From: Desulfuromonas sp964536375
Lineage (GTDB): Bacteria; Desulfobacterota; Desulfuromonadia; Desulfuromonadales; Desulfuromonadaceae
Reading direction: 5' to 3'
Length of the DNA stretch: 64,000 nt
Assembly (NCBI GenBank): GCA_964536375.1
Contig: CAZHXF010000003.1
Coordinates: 1-64,000, forward strand
Shown here: positions 25,765 to 33,831 of the stretch, in pieces
Numbering within the stretch: position 1 is the first letter of the stretch
How the letters are laid out: the number at the start of each line of letters is the position of its first letter
Made by a program: the position numbers and the translations under genes
The notes under the pieces: model-generated
The model's database searches: none
What the model saw: the letters and a program-made list of their open reading frames with translations, nothing else
What the model was told of the DNA's origin: nothing

Positions 25765-27009
25765 ATGACTAAAAAAGACGATCATAATGAAGACTTGATG
25801 TGCTCGTTCTGCGGTAAAACTCAGGATGAAGTAAAAAAACTTATTGCTGGACCTTCGGTTTATATCTGCAATGAGTGTATAGAAATGTGTGAGGAGATAA
25901 TTGCAGAAGAGTTGGGCAGTGATAGCGCTGATGAATCAGCACCTTTGCCGACTCCTCAACAGATTTGTGCAACTCTGGATGACTATGTAATCGGGCAAAC
26001 CCAGGCAAAAAAAGTTCTCTCTGTCGCTGTTTATAATCACTATAAGAGGGTGAAGTGCTCGTCTAAGGTAGATGATGTAGAGATACAAAAGAGTAATATT
26101 TTGCTCCTCGGTCCTACCGGTAGCGGTAAAACCTTGTTAGCGCAAACCCTTGCTCGTGTTCTCAATGTCCCTTTTGCTATGGCTGATGCAACAAATCTTA
26201 CCGAAGCGGGCTATGTCGGCGAGGATGTTGAAAATATAATATTGGCGCTGGTTCAAGCTGCCGATTACGATGTAGAAAAAGCGCAGCGTGGCATTATCTA
26301 CATAGATGAGATTGATAAAATTGCGCGCAAGAGCGAGTCGCCATCCATCACCCGTGATGTTTCAGGTGAAGGGGTGCAGCAAGCGTTGTTGAAGATTATT
26401 GAAGGCACTACTGCAAGCGTTCCCCCCAAGGGAGGCAGAAAACATCCACAACAGGATTTTATTAAGGTTGATACTGCTAATATCCTGTTTATTTGTGGCG
26501 GAGCGTTCTCTGGTTTAGAGGATGTGATCAGGCAACGTGTCGGCAAGAAAACCATGGGTTTTGGTGCCAATATACCGCTGCCCAGTAAAGCAACTTTGGG
26601 TGCCATGCTTAAGGATATTGAGGCTGGTGATCTGTTGAAATACGGCTTGATTCCAGAGTTTATCGGGCGGTTGCCAGTAATTGCGACCCTGGAAGAGTTG
26701 GATGAGGAAGCTTTGGTGCGGATTCTTAAGGAACCAAAGAATGCTTTGGTGCGCCAATATCAAAAATTGCTGCAACTGGAAGGTGTGTCGCTTAATTTTA
26801 CTGACGATGCTTTGGTCGCTATTGCACGGGAGGCCGCGCGCCGAAAGACAGGTGCCCGTGGTCTGCGTTCTATCCTGGAAGAGTCAATGCTCGACATTAT
26901 GTACGACATCCCGTCACAGGATTATGTAAAAGAAGTTTTCATCACCGAAGATGTGATCCTGAAAAAAAATACTCCACGCATTGTGTATGAATGTGCCGAA
27001 TCTGCGTAA
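25765..27009 (+). CDS. clpX: ATP-dependent Clp protease ATP-binding subunit ClpX
   Basis: AAA+ unfoldase partner of ClpP. N-terminal zinc domain with C13/C16 and C35/C38 (CSFC...CNEC), Walker A GPTGSGKTL (about 115-123), Walker B IIYIDEIDK, ClpP-contact loop IGFGAN-like segment read here as MGFGAN, pore loop GYVGED and sensor-2 GARGLRSILE. 414 residues, standard. Lies between clpP and lon. Confidence 0.97.
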   Translation: MTKKDDHNEDLMCSFCGKTQDEVKKLIAGPSVYICNECIEMCEEIIAEELGSDSADESAPLPTPQQICATLDDYVIGQTQAKKVLSVAVYNHYKRVKCSSKVDDVEIQKSNILLLGPTGSGKTLLAQTLARVLNVPFAMADATNLTEAGYVGEDVENIILALVQAADYDVEKAQRGIIYIDEIDKIARKSESPSITRDVSGEGVQQALLKIIEGTTASVPPKGGRKHPQQDFIKVDTANILFICGGAFSGLEDVIRQRVGKKTMGFGANIPLPSKATLGAMLKDIEAGDLLKYGLIPEFIGRLPVIATLEELDEEALVRILKEPKNALVRQYQKLLQLEGVSLNFTDDALVAIAREAARRKTGARGLRSILEESMLDIMYDIPSQDYVKEVFITEDVILKKNTPRIVYECAESA

Positions 27010-27021
27010 AGGTTTTTATAT

Positions 27022-29367
27022 ATGACTAAACCGCAAGAAGAAATTGTTGTAGATACAAAGGGAGCAGGGGCAATACCTCTGCTCCCTTTGCGTGATATCG
27101 TTATTTTCCCAGAGATGGTTACGCCACTCTTTGTCGGTCGCTTACAATCCATTCGTGCTTTGGAAGTGGCTATGGAAAGTGAGCGCCTGATTTTTTTGGT
27201 GGCGCAAAATGATGCTGATGTTGATGAACCTGAACTAGAAGATTTGCATCAGGTTGGAACTATAGCTAAAATATCACAGTTACTTAAATTACCTGATGGT
27301 ACGGTTAAGTTGCTGGTTGAGGGGCAATCACGAGCGTTAGTACGTGAATTGATCGATGCAAAAGATTATGTGTTGGTTACCTACGACGCGGTTGATGAGG
27401 TGTGTTCTGGCTCCCTCGAGTTGGAAGCTTTGGTGCGTAGTGTGCGCACTATGTTTAAATCTTATGTAACTCTGAGCCGTAAGGTTCCTTCAGAAGTTGT
27501 TGCAGCGGTTGAAAATATCTCGGAGGCCGGTTTGTTGGCGGATACTGTGGCTGCACACCTGAGTTTGCGGGTAGAAGAGAAACAGGAGATTTTAGAACTT
27601 ATAGATATAGCTGCGCGCATGGAAGCCTTGCTGGAACTGATGGAGCGCGAAGTTGAAATTTTAAAAATCGAAAGAAAAATTCGCAAGCGCGTCAAAAACC
27701 AGATGGAGCGTACTCAGAAAGAGTACTACCTCAATGAGCAGATGCGTGCCATTCAGAAAGAGTTAGGCGATAAAGATGATTTCAAGCAAGAGCTGAAAGA
27801 CATTGAGGACAAGATCGCCAAACATAAAATGCCGCGTGAGGCGACAGAAAAAGTTCATGCTGAGTTGCGTAAATTAAAGATGATGTCGCCGATGTCTGCT
27901 GAGGCAACGGTAGTGCGTAACTATATTGATTGGTTGTTGGATTTGCCGTGGCAGAAGTCTACGCGAGATAGTAGCGATATAGAGAAGGCCGAAACAATTC
28001 TTAACGCGGATCACTATGGTCTGGAAAAAGTTAAAGAGCGAATTCTTGAGCATCTTGCAGTGCAGACGCTGGTAAAAAAAGTCAAAGGACCAATCCTGTG
28101 CCTCGTGGGACCTCCTGGTGTAGGTAAGACATCTCTGGGGCAATCAATAGCGCGCGCTATAAATCGCAAATTTGTGCGTATCTCTTTAGGTGGGATGCGT
28201 GATGAGGCTGAAATTCGTGGTCATCGGCGTACCTATATTGGTGCTATGCCGGGCAAAATTATTCAGAGTATGAAGAAAGTCGGCGTGCGTAATCCGGTTT
28301 TTTTATTGGACGAAATTGATAAGATGGCAGCCGATTTTCGTGGTGATCCGTCGGCGGCATTACTTGAAGTTCTCGACCCAGAACAAAACAAAAATTTTGG
28401 TGACCACTTTCTTGATCTTGATTACGATTTGTCTCATGTGATGTTTGTGGCTACGGCCAACTCTCTTCAGGGGGTACCGGCACCACTGCTGGATCGGATG
28501 GAAATTGTTCAGTTGGACGGTTACTGTGAGGAAGAGAAGATTAAGATAGCGCGTAATCATTTGCTGGATAAACAGTTAGCAGAACACGGATTGATAGCAG
28601 ATCAAGTGAGTTTTACACCTGCTGCGTTAACCGAGATCATTCGATATTATACTCGTGAGTCTGGGGTACGTGATTTAGAGCGGCGTATTGCCGCTATTTG
28701 CCGTAAAATTGCCCGCCAGATGGTTGTTAATAAGGCGCAGAAATCACATTGGCGCGTAGGCGTTGCCCAGATACATAAGTTTTTAGCGGTGCCACCATAT
28801 AGTCATGGTGAAAAAGATCAAAGCTCTCTGTGCGGTGTTGCTACCGGATTGGCATGGACTGCGGCCGGTGGTGAGATATTAATGATCGAAGTTTTAAAGC
28901 TTGCTGGTCAAGGTAAATTAACCGTCACTGGGAAGCTTGGAGATGTGATGCAGGAGTCAGCTCAGGCTGCTTTTGCCTATGTTCGTTCTCGCTGGCAGGA
29001 ATTGGGGTTGGATGCCGATTTTTATCGTAACTTAGACATCCATATACACGTGCCAGAGGGCGCAATCCCCAAAGATGGACCATCGGCTGGGATTACTATT
29101 GCTACTGCCATAGCATCGGCTTTAACTGGTCGTATGGTTGATAGTTTGTTAGGTATGACTGGAGAGATAAATTTACGTGGCGAAGTGCTGCCAATTGGGG
29201 GACTGAAGGAGAAACTTCTAGCTGCGCGGCGCGCTGGTTTGGAGCGAATTCTTATCCCGGCAGACAACAAACGTAACCTGAAAGAAATCCCAGTGCATCT
29301 ATTAAAGGATTTAGATGTTAGCTGCGTAAGCCATATGGATGAAGTGTTGGCACAGGCTTTGCTATAG
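27022..29367 (+). CDS. lon: ATP-dependent protease Lon
   Basis: Homo-oligomeric AAA+ serine protease for damaged and regulatory proteins. N-terminal substrate domain (about 15-205), coiled linker (about 205-320), AAA+ module with Walker A GPPGVGKTS (about 365-373) and LLDEIDKM, and C-terminal protease domain with the Ser-Lys dyad S688 (KDGPSAGIT) and K731 (GGLKEKLL). 781 residues, full length. It begins 12 bases after clpX, completing the protein-quality operon. Confidence 0.97.
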   Translation: MTKPQEEIVVDTKGAGAIPLLPLRDIVIFPEMVTPLFVGRLQSIRALEVAMESERLIFLVAQNDADVDEPELEDLHQVGTIAKISQLLKLPDGTVKLLVEGQSRALVRELIDAKDYVLVTYDAVDEVCSGSLELEALVRSVRTMFKSYVTLSRKVPSEVVAAVENISEAGLLADTVAAHLSLRVEEKQEILELIDIAARMEALLELMEREVEILKIERKIRKRVKNQMERTQKEYYLNEQMRAIQKELGDKDDFKQELKDIEDKIAKHKMPREATEKVHAELRKLKMMSPMSAEATVVRNYIDWLLDLPWQKSTRDSSDIEKAETILNADHYGLEKVKERILEHLAVQTLVKKVKGPILCLVGPPGVGKTSLGQSIARAINRKFVRISLGGMRDEAEIRGHRRTYIGAMPGKIIQSMKKVGVRNPVFLLDEIDKMAADFRGDPSAALLEVLDPEQNKNFGDHFLDLDYDLSHVMFVATANSLQGVPAPLLDRMEIVQLDGYCEEEKIKIARNHLLDKQLAEHGLIADQVSFTPAALTEIIRYYTRESGVRDLERRIAAICRKIARQMVVNKAQKSHWRVGVAQIHKFLAVPPYSHGEKDQSSLCGVATGLAWTAAGGEILMIEVLKLAGQGKLTVTGKLGDVMQESAQAAFAYVRSRWQELGLDADFYRNLDIHIHVPEGAIPKDGPSAGITIATAIASALTGRMVDSLLGMTGEINLRGEVLPIGGLKEKLLAARRAGLERILIPADNKRNLKEIPVHLLKDLDVSCVSHMDEVLAQALL

Positions 29368-29455
29368 ATACATGATCACTGGCTGGATCAATAAATGCGC
29401 AAGCAATATTGATCCTATGATTAGTATCAGTAGCGGGGGCACTGATGTTTAGCGC

Positions 29456-29484
29456 TTGTGCTCCTTATTGATATTTGCTATAAC
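29456..29484 (+). promoter_or_regulatory. promoter of the HU gene
   Basis: TTGTGC (29456-29461), exactly 17 bases, TATAAC (29479-29484): a good sigma-70 promoter. It lies 50 bases before the HU start and separates HU from the lon operon. Confidence 0.6.
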
Positions 29485-29533
29485 TTGCGCGTCTGAAAGA
29501 TGCACATATATATCCCAACCTAGGAGGTTAGCT

Positions 29534-29806
29534 GTGACAAAGACAGAACTTGTAAATTCAATTGCTGAGAAAGCAGGACTGAGTAAATCAGATTCAGAAA
29601 AAGCACTGAAAGCGTTTGTTGATACTGTTACCGACGCGTTGAAACAAGGTGATAAGATTGCCATGGTTGGTTTTGGTACCTTTAGTGTAGGTGCTCGTGC
29701 CGCTCGTGTTGGCAAAAATCCACAGACAGGTGCAGCAATCAATATTCCCGCAGCTACAGTGCCTAAATTTAAAGCTGGCAAGGCTTTGAAGGATGCAGTT
29801 AACTAG
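29534..29806 (+). CDS. hupB: HU-family nucleoid DNA-binding protein
   Basis: Small basic DNA-bending protein (90 residues) that compacts the nucleoid. It shows the family signature GFGTFSVGARAARVGKNPQTG at about 46-66 (the DNA-wrapping arm) and the N-terminal TKTELVNSIAEKAGLS helix. The start is GTG with AGGAGG six bases upstream; a longer open frame to 29456 would swallow the promoter and is rejected. A single gene downstream of lon, an arrangement common in proteobacteria. Confidence 0.95.
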   Translation: MTKTELVNSIAEKAGLSKSDSEKALKAFVDTVTDALKQGDKIAMVGFGTFSVGARAARVGKNPQTGAAINIPAATVPKFKAGKALKDAVN

Positions 29807-29889
29807 GTTTTGAAAAAAAGCGTTATCAGTAACTTTTAGATCTTTACTTCGATAAGATATTCTGTTACTTTTCAGCGCGTTCATCGAGT

Positions 29890-29966
29890 GGGGCTGTAGT
29901 AGAGTCGGTTACAACATCGGCCTGTCACGCCGGAGGTCGCGGGTTCGAGTCCCGTCAGCCCCGCCA
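29890..29966 (+). tRNA. tRNA-Asp (anticodon GTC), copy 1
   Basis: 77-nt cloverleaf with CCA. Acceptor GGGGCTG/CAGCCCC, anticodon loop CTGTCAC. Identical to the copy at 30070-30146. Confidence 0.95.
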
Positions 29967-29985
29967 TTCGATAAGCACAAAATAT

Positions 29986-30061
29986 GGGCGAATAGCTCAG
30001 CTGGGAGAGCATCGGTCTTACACACCGAGGGTCACAGGTTCGAGCCCTGTTTCGCCCACCA
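29986..30061 (+). tRNA. tRNA-Val (anticodon TAC)
   Basis: 76-nt cloverleaf with CCA. Acceptor GGGCGAA/TTCGCCC, anticodon loop CTTACAC, T-arm GGTTCGAGCCC. It sits between two identical tRNA-Asp genes. Confidence 0.95.
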
Positions 30062-30069
30062 TATAGTAC

Positions 30070-30146
30070 GGGGCTGTAGTAGAGTCGGTTACAACATCGG
30101 CCTGTCACGCCGGAGGTCGCGGGTTCGAGTCCCGTCAGCCCCGCCA
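30070..30146 (+). tRNA. tRNA-Asp (anticodon GTC), copy 2
   Basis: Base-for-base copy of the tRNA-Asp at 29890-29966, 8 bases after tRNA-Val. The tandem copies suggest a local duplication or gene conversion. Confidence 0.95.
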
Positions 30147-30154
30147 TAATAAAA

Positions 30155-30184
30155 AAGGCTGTGGATTATTCCACAGCCTTTTTT
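30155..30184 (+). terminator. terminator after the Asp-Val-Asp tRNA cluster
   Basis: Perfect 10-bp stem AAGGCTGTGG (30155-30164) / CCACAGCCTT (30171-30180) with an ATTATT loop and a T-tail. A-rich bases on the left allow it to serve the convergent thioredoxin gene too. Confidence 0.92.
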
Positions 30185-30222
30185 GTGTTTAAGTGTCCGT
30201 CTACAAATTAAGCACAGCTAAG

Positions 30223-30666
30223 TTATTTCTTTAGCAGCAGCTTCAGGTGTTCAATATAGTTAGTTGCTCCACCGCTACGATAACCCGTCATGGTAACTAG
30301 GGTGCCTTCTGGATCCAGAATTGCTACTGCAGGGAATCCGCGCACAGCGTATTTGCGGGCTAAGTCTTCATTGCGTTGTATTTGTTCTTCAGATTGTTTT
30401 TTACGTTTCGGGAAGTCTACTGATACCAAAACTAGTTTGTCTGTGGCAAATTTATGGAATTGCTCAGTATTTAGGATTTCTTTTTCCATTTTTTTGCACC
30501 AGTGACACCAATCTGATCCGCTGAAAGCTATGAAAATGTGCTTATTTCTCTGGTGGGCAATAACTTTTGCTTGTTCTAGATCTTCAAGCCAGGTTGAGTC
30601 AAGAGCTAGGGTAATGCTAGGTAGCAGTGATAGTAAAACAATGATCAGCGCTAAAGTTTTTTTCAT
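30223..30666 (-). CDS. exported thioredoxin-fold protein
   Basis: 147 residues with an N-terminal signal peptide (about 1-21, LALIIVLLSLLPSITLA) and a thioredoxin fold of the DUF255/TlpA-like type. The active site WCHWCKK sits at about residues 52-58. It probably acts as a periplasmic disulfide reductase or chaperone for redox proteins. Its ATG directly follows the nitroreductase stop, with the ribosome site CAGGAG inside that gene, so the two are translationally coupled. Confidence 0.85.
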   Translation of the reverse strand: MKKTLALIIVLLSLLPSITLALDSTWLEDLEQAKVIAHQRNKHIFIAFSGSDWCHWCKKMEKEILNTEQFHKFATDKLVLVSVDFPKRKKQSEEQIQRNEDLARKYAVRGFPAVAILDPEGTLVTMTGYRSGGATNYIEHLKLLLKK

Positions 30667-31212
30667 CTAGGTCTCCTGTCCGTTGTGGTATGAATTAATC
30701 CATACTCTAGAGTTCAAGGGTTTTTTCTCTTTTTGTGACCAAGCTTCCAGAGGTTTGCCGATGGGGAGCAGGATTTGAACTTTTTTTTGTTGGGGCAATT
30801 TAAGCCATTGGGCCAATGTTTGCGCGCGATCATCGGTGCGTAGCCAGCCATCTATCCAGACACTGGCATAGCCCAGAGCGGTTATGGCAAGGAGCATGTT
30901 TTCTGCTGCTGCAGCACAATCTTCCAATTGGAAATCATAACCGGAGTAAATTTTTTCCGGTTGTTTATCAATGATGCAGGCAATCATGGCTGGAGCTTGT
31001 TGCATTGCTGTGTTAGCAGGGTGCAGGTTGTTTAGCTGGGTAATGATTTTATGATCATCAATTATCATAAATTCAGTTGTTTGGGCGTTTTTCCCAGAAG
31101 GTGCCATGATACCTGACCGCACAATGGTATACAGGTCTTCACGTGGGATAGTTATATCAGCCATTGGACCGCGGTAACTGTGCCTTTTTTTTATGGTTTC
31201 AAACAGCTCCAT
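30667..31212 (-). CDS. nitroreductase family FMN protein
   Basis: Flavin-dependent oxidoreductase fold of 181 residues. N-terminal KKRHSYRG with the FMN phosphate-binding Arg/Ser pattern, the middle APSGKNAQTTEFM and the C-terminal LPIGKPLEAW are typical. Substrate unknown; these enzymes reduce nitro compounds, quinones or flavins. ATG 31212 (MELFETI) with AAGG 6 bases upstream is preferred over the longer frame from TTG 31248. First gene of a two-gene unit with the thioredoxin-like gene. Confidence 0.88.
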   Translation of the reverse strand: MELFETIKKRHSYRGPMADITIPREDLYTIVRSGIMAPSGKNAQTTEFMIIDDHKIITQLNNLHPANTAMQQAPAMIACIIDKQPEKIYSGYDFQLEDCAAAAENMLLAITALGYASVWIDGWLRTDDRAQTLAQWLKLPQQKKVQILLPIGKPLEAWSQKEKKPLNSRVWINSYHNGQET

Positions 31213-31283
31213 TTTTTGCCTTATGTTGGTATAAGGGTGAAATTTCAACGTGCTAACAGCAAGTTAACATGTTGTAGCTTTTA

Positions 31284-31315
31284 TTCAAAGGGCTGTCGTT
31301 TGACAGCCCTTTGAA
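31284..31315. terminator. hairpin between peroxiredoxin and nitroreductase genes
   Basis: Long stem TTCAAAGGGCTGTC / GACAGCCCTTTGAA with a 4-nt loop (GTTT). The T-rich tail is on the plus-strand side and weak on the minus side. It lies downstream of the peroxiredoxin gene (minus strand) and may stop or stabilise its transcript. Confidence 0.6.
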
Positions 31316-31350
31316 TTTATTTCTGTGGTGCTGGTGGGGATAAATAGTCG

Positions 31351-31953
31351 CTATAATTTATCCGAATTCTCCGCTAAATACTTTGCTACTCCGTTTGTGG
31401 TTGCCTGCATGCCGCTATCGCCCTTTTTCCAGCCAGCTGGACATACATCACCATATTGTTCAAAAAATTGTAGAGCATCTATCATGCGTACCATCTCATC
31501 AACATTGCGCCCTAAAGGTAAATTGTTTACTACCTGATGCTGGACTACTCCATTACGGTCGATGAGAAATGATGCTCGTAGAGCAACCCCTGCTTGAGGA
31601 TGCTCAATCCCATAGGCTTGACATATTTCATGTTTGATATCCGCGACCATGGGGAATTCTACCGGACCGATACCTCCATCGTTAATGGCGGTATTCCGCC
31701 AGGCTAAATGGGTATATTGTGAATCAATAGACACCCCAACTACTTCGATGCCGCGCTCGCGCAGTTGCTCTATGCGGTGGTTGTGGGCAATGATCTCTGA
31801 TGGGCAGACAAAGGTGAAATCAAGTGGCCAGAAAAAAAGGGCTATATACTTCCCTTTTAGGTCGCTAAGCTTAAAATCTGCTACAATGGATCCATCGGCC
31901 AATACTGCTGACGCACAGAAATCCGGTGCTTCTTTTGCTACGAGTACGCTCAT
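31351..31953 (-). CDS. 2-Cys peroxiredoxin (AhpC/Prx1 type)
   Basis: Thiol peroxidase that detoxifies H2O2 and alkyl peroxides. Peroxidatic C50 in DFTFVCPSE, resolving C171 in DVCPAGW. 200 residues, standard for the Prx1 group. It carries a C-terminal YLAENSDKL-type tail; the usual GGLG and YF sensitivity motifs are not evident, suggesting a robust enzyme. Relevant to an anaerobe exposed to oxygen. Monocistronic with its own leader. Confidence 0.93.
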   Translation of the reverse strand: MSVLVAKEAPDFCASAVLADGSIVADFKLSDLKGKYIALFFWPLDFTFVCPSEIIAHNHRIEQLRERGIEVVGVSIDSQYTHLAWRNTAINDGGIGPVEFPMVADIKHEICQAYGIEHPQAGVALRASFLIDRNGVVQHQVVNNLPLGRNVDEMVRMIDALQFFEQYGDVCPAGWKKGDSGMQATTNGVAKYLAENSDKL

Positions 31954-32115
31954 TTGTTTTTCCCCTTAAATTTATTAATTTAGTTTTTGGTTCGGCAATA
32001 TTTATAAATAGCAAAGTTACGTGAATAAATTTGTAGCAAATATAACCAAATTGGTCAACAATAAAAAATATGAACATACCAGTTAAGTATGGATTCATCT
32101 AGGAGGCTATCTGCC

Positions 32116-33765
32116 GTGTCGGAACAATTTTTAGAACAATCTGGTATTGAAAAACAATTGCAGCAACTGCAAGGATTGAGTGCAAGTAAAAAGTATATGA
32201 AATTGATTGAAGCCGAGAACAACCTGGAGTTGGTACAGAGCATGCCACCTCAGGAGTTGTTTTTGTTGATCAAAGAGTATGGGGTTATTGATTCGGCTGA
32301 TCTACTGGGGTTAGCTACTCCGGAGCAGGTAACGCTGTGTGTTGATATGGATTGTTGGCGCGGTGATGAACTGGACACTGAGCAGTCTATTCAATGGTTG
32401 CATTTGCTATTGATACAAGACGAGGATGCATTTCTGCGCCTGATTGATGGTTTTGATTTTGAGCTGCTGGTTATGATGGTAAAAAAACAACTGACTATTA
32501 TCAGCGGTCTGGAATCGTTGCATTATGACGAAGATCTGATGGCGACGCGTAAGCGTTTCGATCAAGTTTATGACTGTGAGTATCGCAGTGACGATGTCGC
32601 TAAAATCATGAGCGCCTTTCAGGATGTATTATTTCGCGAACGTCAAGAGCTGTTTTTGCAAATCATGGAAGCAGTACGCCATGAATTTGATCTGGCCTTG
32701 CAAGAGTGTGTATTTATAGATCGCATGGGCAGGTTGGGAGACTTGGGGTTTGTTGATCCATTTGCAGCGCGCTCCTTGTTCAGTTGGGTGAATCCTGACA
32801 CCTTCTCCCCGGAAAATTTCCTTAAACCAGATTTTGTCCCTTCTTTTAGTGATGGTTGGAGCCCGAGTATGGCACCGCCAACCTTTATGCTCAGCCTTGC
32901 CCAGCCGCAGGATTTGCTTGGTGAAATTCTCTCGTCTGGATTAAGTCATGATTTAGCCTATGAGTTCAGTTTTTTGCTTAACCGTGCCCTGAGTGCAGAA
33001 CATGTTGATTACGGTGAGCCAGATGATATAGCGCAGGTACTTCAGGATGTCTATTATACCCTCAACATTGCCTTAGGTTATGTGGCTGGTGCGGATTTAG
33101 ATAAAGCAGAAAGGCTATTGCGTGGAGTATATTTACATAGTTTGTATCAGCTAGGATTTAGCCTGACGGTACAGTTGCGCCAGCGGGCGCAGAGTATCGC
33201 CGCATCAACTATTGGTTCTTATCTTGATGGCCCGGATGCCGCTCTAATTGGCGCTTTGAATCAGGTTAAACCACGGTTCTTTAAGGGGCTTGTCGATGCT
33301 ACACGAGCTGATGTGCGTAGTTTTCATACTTGGGCAGAAGTAGTTACGGTACGCCAAGAGCTTGACTGTGTTGAAAACTTGAGCACGTTATTCAGTGCTG
33401 CTGGTGTTTTCAGTCTACCGCAGCCGCAGCAGCTAGATCTTGATGGTTGTATACCTGAGCAGGCAACTGAAGTTACCCTATCGGAATTCTTTCTCACTGC
33501 ATTGGCTAATCGTTTATTAGGCCGCGATTTTTATCCGCAGCCAATACCGGTTTCAGAGTTGCTGATACTCCATGAAAAAGTGAGCCTGCCCGCAGCTGAG
33601 TTCACTGAGTTACGCCAACAAACTCATGACTGGTTAGATTCACAGGTTGTTGGTTCGGGCACCTTTGCTAATTTCTGCTTGGATATTTGGCAACATGAGT
33701 TTTGTGCCCTGGACCGGGAAGACGTTACTCCGGAGTATGTTGGCGGTTTGATTATTCGCTTGTGA
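32116..33765 (+). CDS. DUF6178-like protein of unknown function
   Basis: Large soluble acidic, mostly helical protein of 549 residues without signal peptide, membrane segment or recognisable catalytic motif. Its pattern (KKYMKLIEAENNLELVQSMPP near the N-terminus, acidic Leu-rich helices, DRMGRLGDLGFVDPFAA in the middle) reminds me of DUF6178 proteins of Geobacter-type bacteria; this is a recollection, not a search. GTG 32116 is chosen because AGGAGG lies 9 bases upstream; ATG 32089 has none. It converges on the GspE-like gene across a strong bidirectional terminator. Confidence 0.7.
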   Translation: MSEQFLEQSGIEKQLQQLQGLSASKKYMKLIEAENNLELVQSMPPQELFLLIKEYGVIDSADLLGLATPEQVTLCVDMDCWRGDELDTEQSIQWLHLLLIQDEDAFLRLIDGFDFELLVMMVKKQLTIISGLESLHYDEDLMATRKRFDQVYDCEYRSDDVAKIMSAFQDVLFRERQELFLQIMEAVRHEFDLALQECVFIDRMGRLGDLGFVDPFAARSLFSWVNPDTFSPENFLKPDFVPSFSDGWSPSMAPPTFMLSLAQPQDLLGEILSSGLSHDLAYEFSFLLNRALSAEHVDYGEPDDIAQVLQDVYYTLNIALGYVAGADLDKAERLLRGVYLHSLYQLGFSLTVQLRQRAQSIAASTIGSYLDGPDAALIGALNQVKPRFFKGLVDATRADVRSFHTWAEVVTVRQELDCVENLSTLFSAAGVFSLPQPQQLDLDGCIPEQATEVTLSEFFLTALANRLLGRDFYPQPIPVSELLILHEKVSLPAAEFTELRQQTHDWLDSQVVGSGTFANFCLDIWQHEFCALDREDVTPEYVGGLIIRL

Positions 33766-33774
33766 TGGTTGTTG

Positions 33775-33831
33775 ACCTCGCCGCTGGCGCGCTGTATAGC
33801 AAAGAAAACGCGCCAGCTGCGAGGTTTATTT
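33775..33831. terminator. bidirectional terminator
   Basis: ACCTCGC-x-GCTGGCGCG (33775-33791) pairs with CGCGCCAGC-x-GCGAGGT (33809-33825), 16 bp with one mismatch, followed by TTATTT. It overlaps the stop codon of the minus-strand ATPase gene and serves the convergent DUF6178-like gene. Confidence 0.88.

Noticed and set aside
29881..30147. Minus-strand frame with GLEPATSG-type repeats
   Set aside because: It is the antisense of the Asp-Val-Asp tRNA cluster, a classic spurious call.
31284..31315. Strong classical terminator of the peroxiredoxin gene
   Set aside because: The stem is perfect but the minus-strand side lacks a proper T-run, so it is only listed at moderate confidence.
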